Below, in pieces: positions 1-34,871 of a stretch of 64,000 nucleotides of DNA (positions are counted from its first letter, which is position 1; each line of letters opens with the position of its first letter). The stretch spans positions 6,086,719 through 6,150,718 of the forward strand of contig OZ026549.1 of assembly GCA_964020155.1 (NCBI GenBank), given 5' to 3'. The notes under the pieces are model-generated. The model was not told the DNA's origin. It ran no database searches and was given only the letters and a program-made list of their open reading frames with translations. A program made the position numbers and the translations under genes. This DNA is from Chondrilla cf. caribensis. Taxonomy: Eukaryota > Porifera > Demospongiae > Chondrillida > Chondrillidae.

Positions 1-3000
1 TATCTTGAGTACTAGAGAGTCTACAGTACATGACCTGGTGGAGGGTGTGGAGGGGGATGGTGTGGTGGAGGGTGTGGAGGGGGGTGTAGTGGAGGATGTG
101 CAGGATGGTGTGGTGAAGGGTGTGCAGGATGGTGTGGTGGAGGGTGTGGAGGGGGATGTAGTGGAGGATGTGCAGGATGGTGTGATGGATGAAGAAAGTC
201 AGGTCAAGAGTATTGAAAGCCTGGACTTGAACAGTTTCACAAAGTTCACCCAGCTTCCACAACCAGAATACACACCATTTTCCAATACAGAGGAAACCCA
301 TGAGAATAGTCAATACTCATCACCCACAGCTGACCTCCCGAATAAGGGTCCTACAGAGGACCTCCCAGTACAGGGTCCTACAACTGACCTCCTGAATAAG
401 TGTCCTACAGAGGACCTCCCAGTACAGGGTCCTACAGCTGACCTCCCAGTACAGGGTCCTACAGAGGAGAGCCTAAGTTCCACAGCCACTTTGGATAGTT
501 CCGTAGATTTCTTGGCAGATCTGAACACTCAAGTTCTGAATGAGCTCCAGTCATTACCCGGGGAGGAGATTAAGTACTGCTCTAAAGAGGAGAGTAGTAA
601 AAATAATGATTTTCTCGCTGAAGCTAAGGTAACTGGAAGTCATGAAGTATGTTTGCCCACCTCCCAGCCCACTGCTGGTGAGACCATGCACAATGCAGTG
701 GAAGTCTTGGGAACTAGTCTTAGAACTCCCACCCTCCAGACAGCCGGTGGTAGGGCTGTGAGTGTGAAGGAGGAAAGCCTCCAGCATGTGAGGTCCAGAA
801 TGGAGGAGAGCTTGCCTGTGACACTACAGACTGCTAGTGGCAAGGAAGTGACTATTTCACAGCCTGCACTGGAGCAGGCTAAGAGCCTGTTAGTTGCTTG
901 CGACTGTGCTGAGTATGAAACTGCAGGAGTGTCCACGTCCTTGAACAGCATGTTCAGCACAGCCAGTGGGAAGAGTGTCAGTGTATCCAAGAAAGCTCTG
1001 AAAGCTGTTAAGGAAAGCATGGTAAAGAATGATGGAAGCACTGTTGAAGATGTTGGCCCTAAACCTACATCTATCAGCGTCACTGTAAGCCATCAGGAGC
1101 TCCCTCCTCCTGGACACCAGATGTTAGATACTATCCTATCTCCACAGCAGGAGAGACCTCAGGGACACTCAGCTGTGACTGGTGTAACTCCTGAAAGAAG
1201 ATATGTTCCTAAGTTCATCTCCCACAAAGGTGGTGCTGCTCCAACCAAGACTCCAAGTGAACATCAAACACTGTTGAAAAACTGTAACTATTCACAAGGT
1301 TTGTTGTCCTGCTACCTCTGTACATTTGTTCTTCCAGTGCCTCTCTCCTCCCTGCAGCTCCTTCCTCAACATTCAGACCTTGTGTGCACTCAACCCCTGA
1401 AGCCTTCCTTGCAGATCGACAAAATCTAAAGAAGTCATTCCTCATTTCAGAGCTACACACTCCTCCATTGCGGTCAGTGTGTGGATGTGGATGTATGCTT
1501 GAGCAAGTTGATCTACTGTGTACAATCTTTACTTTTGCAGAACACAAATGAAGAAGTTTGTCTATTCCGTCCCGTTCAGACCAAGAGCTGGTAAAGCTGG
1601 GGGCGGAGTCAGCAGATCATCGTCTCTGAACTGTAGTTACTATAAACCTATTGTCAAAACCCCTTCCACTTTACTTATCAGTCCGCGGACCACACCCACC
1701 AGTCGTCAGGTCACACCCATCAGTTCTCAGGTGGCACCTACAAATCCTCAGGTCACACCCACCAGTCCTCAGGTCCCACCTACAAATCCTCAGGTCACAC
1801 CCACCAGTCCTCAGGTCACACCTACAAATCCTCGGGACACACCTACCAGTCCTCAGGTCACACCCAAAAATCCTGCAGTAATTTCAAAACACTCCATTTG
1901 TGCTATGAGGCCCGATGATCCAGGGAGAGCCCCTCATTCTCAGATTCACCTGCCGTTGGAGAGACCTGTTGACAATGACCAGTCTTTGGAGGTTAGAGGT
2001 CTCCTGCAGGTTGTGTGGTAGCGTTGTCTCTTGAGTGTTTGCTCCTGTAGGTCACTGGAGACATGCACCTATCGGAGAGCCAGTTAACAGTATTCATGGA
2101 CATGACCCAACCGAATGTGAGCAACACGGACCTCAAATCCTTGGAACAACAGTCACACACACCTCCTGAACACACACACTTGTTACCAAAGCATGCTCAC
2201 ACATCACCTGAAGGATCCCATACTTTGCTTGACCACATCCCCACATTGCTTGAACACACCCCCACATTGCTTGAACACACACCCACATTGCTTGAACACA
2301 CACCCACATTGGTTGAACACACCCCCACATCACTGAGGCATAACAACCAATCATCTGATGTGATGGAGGAGGACTCGGGCATTGGCACACTGCCAAACTC
2401 AGGCAACACCTCCAGACAAAGTCCCCGGGGAGTGGACCACCCACCGGTGGTGATAAAGAGGGCTAATATTGCCAGTCACTCGGAACCTAAGTCCAAGCGA
2501 ATGAGAACTGAAGTAGCGGACACCCTCAACAACACCATGGTTTGTTTCAACCAAGTGAAACACTCCTCTGTCAGCACAGGGACCGTTCATCCTCAAGATG
2601 GTCTGCTGTACTCCATCAGAAAGGCACACAGAGGGCATCTGTTGCCACTGGGAGCACTTGGCAGTAGGCATGGCCAGTACACCTCAGAACAGGTGGGCTG
2701 TGTGCAGTGTACCGTCTATTCTGTTGCAAAGATTCATGTTGTTTCTGTACAGCTATTGGCAATGGGAGTACACCCTTCAGTGTTGCAAGTGTCTGTGGAG
2801 AGTGCCGTGAACTTCAGATTCCCTGGATATCTACATTTCAGCAGTTCTGTCCTCAAGGGCCAGCCGGTGAGGGTTGGGGATGGAGCTGTTCTTCATCTGG
2901 GGCAGGATTCCAGTGCAGGAGTTGATGAGTTGGAGAGGTTAGTAGGTGGTGCTGGTGGGGGGGGGGGGGGGGCGTGTGGCTGTGAACTGGTCCATTCCCA

Positions 3001-5687
3001 CTCCAGAGCCTTCAGCACCACACCTGGGGTTGATCCTCGACTGGTGTCCTCAAACTGGTTCAAGAACCATTACAAGTGGATAGTTTGGAAGCTGGCCTCC
3101 CTGGAAGTAGTCTTCCCCAGGCAGTGTGCTGGAAGGTGTGTGTGTCTCACCACAGGCTGGGTTGGTCCTCTGCTCACTTACTCAATGTGCAGGTCTCTCA
3201 CACCCAACTGGCTGATGTTGCAGATGAAGTATAGGTATGATATAGAAGTAGACCACGCCCACAGGTGAGTGGATCATAGCTAGCTCTCCAATCATTGTCA
3301 GTGAGTATCCATCTCTTTCAGATCAGCTCTGAAGAGGATATATGAACACGATGATACTCCGGCCAAGACAATGGTGTTGTGTGTCAGTGGGCTCGGCTCC
3401 AGTGTGGGAGGGCTCGGCTCAACTGGAGTGTGTTTGTTTTCCAAAAATATCAGTGTTGCATTCCAAGTGCTGTGAGCTTGACTGCTATTGTCCCTCCACT
3501 GTAGGTCAGCATGGAGCTATCTGATGGGTGGTATTCCATTGGAGGGGTGGTGGATCAGGTGCTGGAGAGAATGGTCCAAAGAGGACTGATTGGTGTGGGA
3601 AGCAAGCTGTGTGTATCAGGGGCAGAACTGTCTGGACTGGATAGCCCATCTCCACCTCTTGAGGTATGCGCATACCTTATGTAATGAAGATCACCTTATG
3701 CTGGACTGTGTCATAATCCCTCTAGGCTCCCCAAGGGGTGTACCTCAGGCTTCATGCTAACTCAACCAGACGAGCTCGGTGGAATGCTAAGCTAGGCTTC
3801 CAGGGGAATCCCGAACCGATTCATGTTCCCCTCGGTTCCATTCTTCCAGATGGTGGTAAAGTTGGCTCCACCTCTTTTTTAATTACAAGGGTTTACCCTC
3901 TGATTTACATGGAGAAAACCCCAGAGGGTGGTAAGATATTCAGGTCCTGTAGAGCCGAGGAGCAGGAGGAGAGGAGGTTCGGCCAACACAGACAGAAGGT
4001 TCTAGAGAAGATTTGTGACCGAGAGACACGACTGTTTGAGGAAGACATTGCTAAAGGTTTGCTCATTTATGGCTGTGTTGAATGATGTTAGCCATCTTAT
4101 CTCCTTTGACATGAAGAAGAGGCGTCTAGCTGGTCTAAATCTAAAAGAAACCGAAGACCCAACAGCAGGTCAATCAAGAACCTTGATAGCGGGGAGGATT
4201 TATACAATGCAATGCAGCAAGCACCAGATCTTATTTCCTTCCAGGTTTGTGACCTTCATGATCTGTGTCATGGTCTGGTGTGTGGTGTACATGGTCTGGT
4301 GTACAGCATGTACATGATCTGGTGTGTGGTGTACATGGTCTGGTGTGTGGTGTACATGGTCTGGTGTGTGGTGTACATGGTCTGGTGTGTGGTGTACATG
4401 GTCTGGTGTGTGGTGTACATGGTCTGGTGTGTGGTGTACATGGTCTGGTGTGTGGTCTACATGATCTGGTGTGTGGTCTACATGGTCTGGTGTGTGGTCT
4501 ACATGGTCTGGTGTGTGGTGTACATGTTGCTAGGAGTGGCTGAGTCCAATGCAAAAGGCTCTTCTCTTGAGTTATAAGGACAGTGTTGAGTGTCAAAGAA
4601 AAGACCGTCTTCAGAGGAGAATCCAGCAAGCACTACTTGAAGCTGAAAAGAAAGAGGTTGTAGTGTGAGCAGGTCATAGCTGTTGTACCGCTTCTCATGT
4701 ATTCCCCACTCGATCCCCCACAGCTCCCGGCCCAGCGTGATGTGGTGCCTCTTCTCAAAGCACGGGTCGTAGAGGTCAATCGTGACTTGTCTGCTCCAGG
4801 TATGTTACCTAATTGTGGGTGTGTACCACATAGCTCCTCCTACTTCAACATGCATATACCTACTTAGCTTCAGAAGCCACATTGTGTGTGTGGAGACCCT
4901 CCAGTGACGTCAGGCAGCTGTTGAAAGAAGGCGTCTTCCTCAAAGCATATCACCTACAGGCATCAGAAGGACGGTGAGCTGCTGGTCAACCGTCTGTGTT
5001 TGGTATCCTTTTCACTGCTTGTACTGTTGCCAACAGGTCCAGGGGAGGTGGACTACAAGTAGGTCTCCTTGATCATTGGAGTTGAGTAACTGATCACCTC
5101 TGTCTTGGTGCTGTCTTTAGCTCACTGCTACAAAATTCACCAAGTATCAAGAATTAAAGTTGTTGTGTCCAGGCAAATACTCACCTAGGAGGGTGAGTAC
5201 CACCTGTGCACTGTCTCTTGTCACTGCATGCACTGGACCAATCTGTGTATCTGCATGTGCAGGTGACCCCGCTATCTGACCTGCCGGAGGCCCATGATGA
5301 GGTGGATGTAGTGGGTGTCGTGTCTCATATCACCAGTGACTCCGTCGTGACTGCCAAGTGAGCCCAGTGGCTATATCTCATCTTTATTCTGCGTAGTTAC
5401 TACATGTACCCCCTAGGGGCAGTGCCAATGTTGACTGTGTTGGTCTGTTGGACCCAAGTGGACACTCAGTCGTCATTAAAGTATGGGATGGTCTCGGGGC
5501 GTTGGGCTACCAGGACCTGGTCCATCCTGGAGCAGCCCTCAGTGTCACCAACCTACGAGTTACACTGCACAACACAACTGAGCCTTCTTCGCCTGTTCTG
5601 CTTGCAAGTGACGTCTCCGTCTTTAGCCAGTCGCCGAAGGAAGCTTATCTCAAAGAGAGTCTAGCGGACCTCAAAAGAACAATCTGA
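1..5687 (+). CDS. BRCA2: BRCA2 homologue, 3' part (5' end outside window), multi-exon
   Basis: BRCA2 loads RAD51 onto single-stranded DNA during homologous recombination in the nucleus. The first large exon encodes three BRC repeats of the RAD51-binding type, with cores LQTAGG (~735-750), LQTASGK (~825-845) and FSTASGK (~950-970). Later exons encode the helical domain (TPGVDPRLVSSNWFKNHYKW region, ~3020-3110, then LQMKYRYDIE), OB1 (LRLHANSTRRARWNAKLGF, ~3740-3800, through VYPLIYMEKTPEGG), a short Tower segment (~4160-4245 and ~4565-4660) and OB2/OB3 (~4730-5687, ending with the conserved FSQSPKE motif). Introns are short with GT-AG borders. The N-terminal and middle parts carry low-complexity repeats (VEGVEGD, PTEDLPVQG, TPTSPQV, TLLEHTP units). 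The reading frame stops just after OB3, so the C-terminal tail of vertebrate BRCA2 (second RAD51 site, nuclear localisation signals) is absent. Identity is secure; exact exon borders are my reading. Confidence 0.92.
40..190 (+). repeat. In-frame tandem repeat in BRCA2 N-terminal exon
   Basis: Imperfect tandem copies of a gtggagggtgtggaggg/gatgtgcaggatggtgtg unit encode an acidic, valine- and glycine-rich stretch (VVEGVEGD / VVEDVQDG). It reads through in frame into the BRC-bearing part of the exon, so it is probably translated. Confidence 0.7.
2225..2335 (+). repeat. 21-base coding repeat (TLLEHTP) in BRCA2
   Basis: Five near-identical 21-base units (ccacattgcttgaacacaccc) encode TLLEHTP heptads. 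They lie in frame upstream of the BRCA2 helical domain exon. Confidence 0.75.
4262..4530 (+). repeat. 21-base minisatellite in BRCA2 Tower-domain intron
   Basis: About a dozen copies of tggtctggtgtgtggtgtaca fill the intron that splits the Tower-domain coding sequence. The preceding exon ends with codons for DLISFQ at about 4244 and the next coding block is around 4560. The repeat is open in several frames, but conserved BRCA2 sequence resumes only after it, so I read it as intronic. Confidence 0.8.
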
Positions 5688-5712
5688 GTTTTATAATTTG
5701 AGGTTAATTTTG

Positions 5713-5720
5713 TGACGTCA
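5713..5720. promoter_or_regulatory. CRE/ATF-like palindrome upstream of HERC2
   Basis: A perfect TGACGTCA octamer lies in the 102-base gap between the BRCA2 stop and the HERC2 start. A YY1-like aaaatggccgc follows at 5737-5747. Such motifs are typical of TATA-less housekeeping promoters; assignment to HERC2 rests on position only. Confidence 0.5.
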
Positions 5721-5789
5721 TCATTGCGTTATCGATAAAATGGCCGCTTGGACGAAAACAACATGTACTTTTGGTGAAAGTGGTGAAAG

Positions 5790-26276
<20,487 letters not shown>

Positions 26277-26493
26277 CTATTATTCTTGACTCTAAATTGT
26301 TGTCCTGTAAGTTTTCTTTGTACAATTTGTTCAGTGTAATTTACCAATAAATATCATAATTGAATTTGTATGTCCGTAAACTATTGTGTGCACTCATACC
26401 ATCGATCATGTGTACCGTATACCATCGCGTACACGCGTATACCATTTCATTGCGCAACATTGCACTGAAGTCAGCTCTTAATGGTCATTAAAA

Positions 26494-29101
26494 ATGTCCG
26501 TCGATTCGGACGAACTTTTTTTGGACTTTGAAACTACCTTAGATGATGATAGCGATGTCTGGTAAGTCACATCAACTTTATATTAGTACACGTAGATCTT
26601 CTAATCACGCTGTTTGTTAACGGGAGCATGTTCCAAACAACAGATACTCCGTGACGAACAACCACTGAATCTCAGTTGAGTGGCTGGTTTCTTTTCATGT
26701 AGGCTGTACGTTTCACCGGTTCGCAAACCGACCCCTGCGGATAGACTGGTCTCTCCTCGTCAGTGGCTAGAGGATTCAAAAGTGGATTCAGTTCCCACCT
26801 TGAACGATGTGCGCGTCGCCTTGTTTTCGAAGGAAAGCAACGCCAGAAACATGTTCACTCCGCAGAAACCCGTCCACATCACCAGCTCAGCGCCTAGTGA
26901 GTTATCAACCAAGTGTGACGTGTAAGGTATCTGCTCGATGTTGTTCAGGTACGCCTACACGGACTCTATACCCTAAATATTGCTACTACAACGTCTCGTG
27001 TAGGACCCGATTCCCTTCCTTTTCGACATTACCTAACGAAATCACCGAGGTGAATTGTGTCGACCAAAAATTTCAGAGGGGGCCAATGTCTCGGAGAATT
27101 TGGCATCCAATGGAATATAGTGCTAGAACAGAATGAACTTCGTTTAATTTATTCGTTGTCTTATTTTGAAAGAGAAGAGCTACAACCTTCCCCATTCTCA
27201 AGAAGACTCAATAGATTCCCACGTTGAATCCATCTACGTATGTGAGAATGGGTTTGCTGTACATACCACCCAGTGTAGTTCTCAGATGACTCAACCCCAG
27301 GATTGTAGTTTAATAGTTGATCAAGTTCAAATACCCAGGTGTTTCAAAGTTTCACCCAGTATGATAGAGCCTTCAAGTTATTTTACCTTAAGTGCCAAAA
27401 TACCTAATTCCCCCGGCTGTTCACCCCACATGTGTAGGTATGGTGAATGGTAGCATGGTGGACCCTGAGAATGATAATGTGAACAGGAATGAAGACTCCC
27501 TGTCATCAGCTGGAAGTTAGTGGTTGTCTAGTACTCACAGTTTGCAGAAGTCATTATCTTCTCTATCATCTACAGATCTCCACACTTCTTCACTGTACAC
27601 TGTGCAGAGAAGAGCTGTAGATCCCGACACCGTGCAGAGAAGAGCTGTAGATCCCGACACCGTACAGAGAAGAGCTGTTGATCCCGACACCGTGCAGAGA
27701 AGAGCTGTAGATCCGGACACCGTACAGAGAAGAGCTGTTGATCCCGACACCGTGCAGAGAAGAGCTGTAGATCCGGACACTGTACAGAGTAGAGCTGTAG
27801 ATCCCGACACTGTACAGAGAAGAGCTGTAGATCCCAACACCGTGCAGAGAAGAGCTGTAGATCCCGACACTGTACAGAGAAGAGCTGTAGATCCCAACAC
27901 CGTGCAGAGAAGAGCTGTAGATCCCGACACTGTACAGAGAAGAGCTGTAGATCCCGACACCGTGCAGAGAAGAGCTGTAGATCCGGACACTGTACAGAGA
28001 AGAGCTGTAGATCCCGACACCGTGCAGAGAAGAGCTGTAGATCCAGACACTGTACAGAGAAGAGCTGTAGATCCTGACACTGTACAGAGAAGAGCTGTAG
28101 ATCCTGACACCGTGCAGAGAAGAGCTGTAGATCCGCACACCGTACAGAGAAGAGCTGTTGATCCTGACACCGTGCAGAGAAGAGCTGTAGATCCGGACAC
28201 CGTACAGAGAAGAGCTGTAGATCCTGACATTGTGCTGAGAAGAGCTGTAGATCCCGACACCGTACAGAGAAGAGCTGTAGATCCGCACACCGTACAGAGA
28301 AGAGCTGTTGATCCTGACACTGTACAGAGAAGAGCTGTAGATCCTGACATTGTGCTGAGAAGAGCTGTAGATCCCGACACCGTGCAGAGAAGAGCTGTAG
28401 ATCCCGACACTGTACAGAGAAGAGCTGTAGATCCGGACACCATGCAGAGAAGAGCTGTAGATCCCGACACCGTGCAGAGAAGAGCTGTAGATCCCAACAC
28501 CGTGCAGAGAAGAGCTGTAGATCCCAACACCGTGCAGAGAAGAGCTGTAGATCCCAACACCGTGCAGAGAAGAGCTGTAGATCCGGACACTGTACAGAGA
28601 AGAGCTGTAGATCCCGACACCGTGCAGAGAAGAGCTGTAGATCCCGACACCGCGCAGAGAAGAGCTGTAGATCCCGACACCGTACAGAGAAGAGCTGTTG
28701 ATCTAAGCAGAAGGGCATCTCCAAGAATGTATCGACGTGCTGTCAGGTCACCTGGTGGGTCAAGCCCTTCATCCCCCCATGACACCAGAGGACCAGTAGC
28801 TGTATCTCAGTCATACCCATCTACTGGTGTTCGAGGACCACCAGCATCACCCCCTGTCAGCCAAGGATCATCATCATCATCACCTCAAATTCCATCAACA
28901 AAACCTGCTGTCAGAAGATCATTGCAGCAGCCTTCTCCTTCGCGTATCAATAAGCCTAAAGCAAGGTAACCACTTTATGTCTGTGTGATCATGTCTGTGT
29001 GTGACTGTTGTTTCCCAAAACTTCTTAGGCAATCACTTGATCAACAAAATATGAGAAAGAGTCATCCTTCCAAAGACAGTTGGAAGGATGGATGCTATTG
29101 A
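26494..29101 (+). CDS. SLAIN-like protein with a long 10-residue repeat array (tentative)
   Basis: Five or more exons can be joined. Exon 1 (from ATG 26494) encodes an acidic start (DELFFDFETTLDDDSDVW) and exon 2 continues LYVSPVRK then LVSPRQWLEDSKVD. Exons near 26949-27050 and 27172-27437 are Ser/Pro rich, a large exon (~27541-28968) is mostly repeats, and a short last exon ends DSWKDGCY. The acidic start followed by WLYVSP, an SP-x-x-W motif and a basic Ser/Pro-rich C-terminus with SRI-type motifs resemble SLAIN microtubule plus-end proteins, from memory of the family and not from a search. The repeat array (units of VQRRAVDPDT) is highly basic and acidic by turns and has no counterpart I know in SLAIN. 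Short motifs drive the family call, so it is weak; that this is a real gene is more secure because the frame stays open through ~1.1 kb of repeat and both flanks. Confidence 0.5.
27598..28702 (+). repeat. 30-base coding minisatellite, about 36 units
   Basis: The unit gacaccgtgcagagaagagctgtagatccc repeats with silent or single-residue changes. It encodes DTVQRRAVDP decamers. Because 30 is a multiple of three and the unit lacks stops in several frames, long antisense open frames also appear; these are shadows. Confidence 0.95.
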
Positions 29102-29905
29102 ACATTATTTTTATCCTCTCATTCCCTTTGAACTATAAATTATGTTACTTTATCATTGTTAATTTATTTCTGTACAAAATCAGCATAATCAAACCTCTCC
29201 CCTCTGAATTGTCTTGAGCCACTGCTAACACAATGTCGCCTACGATCCATGTACATGGCTATATGAGACCAAGATGTCACTGCTGTTGGAACCATCTTGT
29301 TCTTCTCTTGAACTCTCATGACTATAACCCTAACCTCACATCTCAGAATAATACCAAATGCAAGTGTATATATATTTGAAAAAAAGGTCACCCACTATAT
29401 ATTATTATGGCGAGCTTTTTATAGGGACTTTCCACAGAGACTGCGTATACGTACTTGCGTCATTCTGCGAATGCAGAAGACACTATTCTAGCTGAGAGGT
29501 CAGCCGCGAGTCCCAAAGCTCCCCCCTACTTTTTTGCGCGTGGCCGTCCGTGGGATCCCTAGTCTGTCGTAGCCCAGGCCTCTCCGGCCTCCACTTCATT
29601 ACGGCGCGGAATATGGATTTGGGCTACGTCAGACTATGGGATCACGTGATGCTAGTTGGACACTCGTCGATGCTGGGAACTATGGCAAGCCGTTTGTAAC
29701 ACTCCAAAAAAAAACAGATAAAGAGATCTTATCCCGGGTTCACGAAATCTCCATCTGGGATCGACTTTTCGGTCCCAGATGGAATGCAAAATGTCCGGAC
29801 CTCGGGTGGAACTGTATCCCGGGGTAGCGAACGCTTGCCATACGGAACAACCTTGTAGACCTTTAGTACTTGCTTGAACGAACCAGACACGTGAAATAGA
29901 AGGAA
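29102..29905. other. Gene-free stretch with dispersed repeat and hairpins
   Basis: Between the SLAIN-like stop and the SOD-like start I see no gene. It contains an AT-rich 3' flank, a dispersed repeat (29412-29529), an inverted repeat (29555-29576 with 29621-29643) and a perfect 10-bp hairpin (29751-29782). Confidence 0.6.
29412..29529 (+). repeat. Dispersed repeat, copy 1
   Basis: Closely matches 58446-58555 in the same orientation, sharing a tagggactttccacag start, the gcagaagacactattctagctg core and ggtcagccgcgagtcccaaa near the end. A related fragment lies around 57660-57715. Confidence 0.85.
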
Positions 29906-32152
<2,247 letters not shown>

Positions 32153-32230
32153 CCATGACTCATATTCTGGACTACATACAATCCACAATAGAATTACAAT
32201 AGAATTTAGCATTAAATACTACCATATGTA

Positions 32231-34813
32231 TTATTGTTCAAATTTGTATTGATTCATGAATTCTTTCAGTTGATTAATAGATAAAAATTTGTGAAATCTT
32301 TTAAAATATTCTTTGGCAAAAGTGTCAACTGTACTCTTGAGTGCTGTAGTGGCCTCTTCTCTATCTGCCAAGGTAGAAGCAGATTGAGGGACGAGGGCCA
32401 TGGTGAGACAACGGCACACACAGAAGTTAGTCCAGGACACTCACCTCCATGTTTGGCTGCTATGGGGAGCACATGAGTTGACAGTGAGCGAGCAAACTGC
32501 TTGAACTGCTCCTACAAATAGAAGACAGTACAGCAAGTATACAGGTATGGGGATTCCCCATGTTGACAGACACTGGTGATCCCAGTGATGTCTGGTGGAC
32601 ATTCACCTTGTCACTGATCCTCTCGTCCTTCAGATAAGGTGTGAGGACCTTCACTACGCACTTTGCTACTGTTTGCTTCTGTTCACGCACAGACCATGAG
32701 GAAGCAGGGCATGTCTGCTTCGATAAAGATGGATGGATTGATGACTGCGTCTGTTTTGATGAAGATGGCTTCATTAATGACTGTGTCTGTTTTGATGTAG
32801 ATGGTTGGATTGATGACTGCATCTGCTTTGATGAAGATGGCTGAATTGATGACTGTGTCTCCTTTGATGAAGATGGCTGAATTGATGACTGCGTCTCCTT
32901 TGATGGAGATGGCTGGATTAATGACTGTGTCTGTTTTGATGAAGATGGTTGGATTGATGACTGCGTCTGCTTTGATGGAGATGGCTTGATTGATGACTGC
33001 ATCTGCTTTGATGAAGATGGCCGGATTGATGACTGCATCTGCTTTGATGAAGATGGCCGGATTGATGACTGCATCTGCTTTGATGAAGATGGCCAGATTG
33101 ATGACTGCATCTGCTTTGATGAAGATGGCCAGATTGATGACTGCATCTGCTTTGATGAAGATGGCCGGATTGATGACTGCATCTGCTTTGATGAAGATGG
33201 CCGGATTGATGACTGTGTCTGATTTGATGAAGACGATTGAACTGACAAGCACAGTTCACTGGCAGTAGTGAAGCCAGGCAAGGGCTTGGGACCATGTGCG
33301 CTGGAAATGCCACACACACTAGACTTGGCATCCACTAACTCTTCATCAGTAAGGTCTATGGTGGGTGTGTCCACCACTGGACAACACCCACTCTTCACAG
33401 AATCCATCAACTGGTGTGTCAGTAAATCAGATGCTTTTGTGAAAGATAATATTGGATTGGTTGATCCCGCCCCCAGCCCCTCCCCCTTGCTCGCCAGTAA
33501 GGGAACCAGAGTACCATGCTGTGTCATCTCTTTGATTTCATTGACCTGCAGCATCAGACACAGTCACCACTCACAACTACTATGGCAGACTGTGTGTTCA
33601 CCACTGGCTGTACCTTCCTGCTCATGGATAGCTTGTAGGTACCAGCCACTCTACTTGAGGCGAACACAGAGTGCTCCTCCCCAACAGCCACACCCATAAT
33701 GACATCACTATCACACTTGTGACCACACCCTGTAGCATTAGCTGTGAGAACAGCAACCACTTGATCCAAGCAATGATTTCTGACATTTAGGGAGAGTCCC
33801 AACACTTTGGGTGTGTCTGCTGGATTACATAACTGACAATCTGGATTAACGAGGGATTCTCCCTTAGGAATTTCCTTCTTAAAAATATAAGAAAATATAG
33901 CAAACAGAAAAAAAACAAGCAGCTTTCTCATAACCAACTCGTCTTCTCTTTGCAAACTGTTTCTGGAAGAATTCATCTTTGAAAACACTACTTCTTGGCC
34001 GTGTGTCACTGTCATCATTGTCCTCGCTATCATTGTCACTGTAATCCCTGTCACAGATCGGGATCATATGTGAGTGAGAATACACAGTGTTTGGTGTGGC
34101 TCACCTTTTGTAGCCCCACCTCCCACCCCCATAGAGATCTGCATTGTACATGCCCACAGTACAGTGCATCATTCCAGTGGACAACCCAGTTTTGGAACCA
34201 GTCCCGTTCATTTTCATAGTCCTGGCCTGTCTTGACGTCGTCTGCGGGTCCGTACAGTAGTCACATGATCTATTGCACTTTGAGAGTAGGCAGATGTCAC
34301 ATGACATCACATGATGTTGAATAGGTTGGCTCACATCGGGAGGTTGGTCTCCGAAGAATCCAACAATAACACTGTGTCTGCACCTGATGTACAGGACAGA
34401 GGATTTAATGAGGGGTGTGGCAGTGGGGTGTGGTAAGCTCAGCAGACCTTGGTTCCTCACAGTACTTGACCAAAGCTTCAAAGCTCTCCTCAATGGACTC
34501 TTTAACTCCAGTGCTGCGTCTACCGTCTGTACTCTCCTTCTGTGGAGGGGTGGGCTGAAGATCTGGCCGCCACTCATCACCACGGCAACATACTTACAGA
34601 AGCAGCTTCTCTCTTCATTAAAAACACCAAATCTTGACGATCTTCTCTGGAATAGTACAGTCTGCAGAACGCCTTGTTCCCATCTCTCCCGGCTCTCCCT
34701 GACTCTTGGTAGTAACTCTCCATTGATTTTGGCAACGTCCAATGCACAACAAACCTTCCATGGGCCACACAGACAATCACACAGGACACTGACTAATCAC
34801 ATGCATTATACAT

Positions 34814-34871
<58 letters not shown>

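Noticed and set aside
2955..2972. Run of about 16 G as a coding polyglycine in BRCA2
   Set aside because: A donor (gttagt) precedes it and an acceptor (ccactccag) follows, so it is intronic; its length may be an assembly uncertainty.
27535..28785. Long minus-strand open frames (up to ~416 codons) over the 30-base repeat
   Set aside because: They exist only because the repeat unit is a multiple of three with no stop in those frames; the plus frame has unique coding flanks and splice sites.
29636..29827. 63-codon plus-strand frame with a Trp-rich end
   Set aside because: Lies across the hairpins of the repeat-like region with no homology I recognise.
32641..33268. Plus-strand frames encoding [10 protein letters not shown] repeats
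   Set aside because: Antisense shadows of the RECQL5 12-residue repeat; no flanking unique coding sequence.
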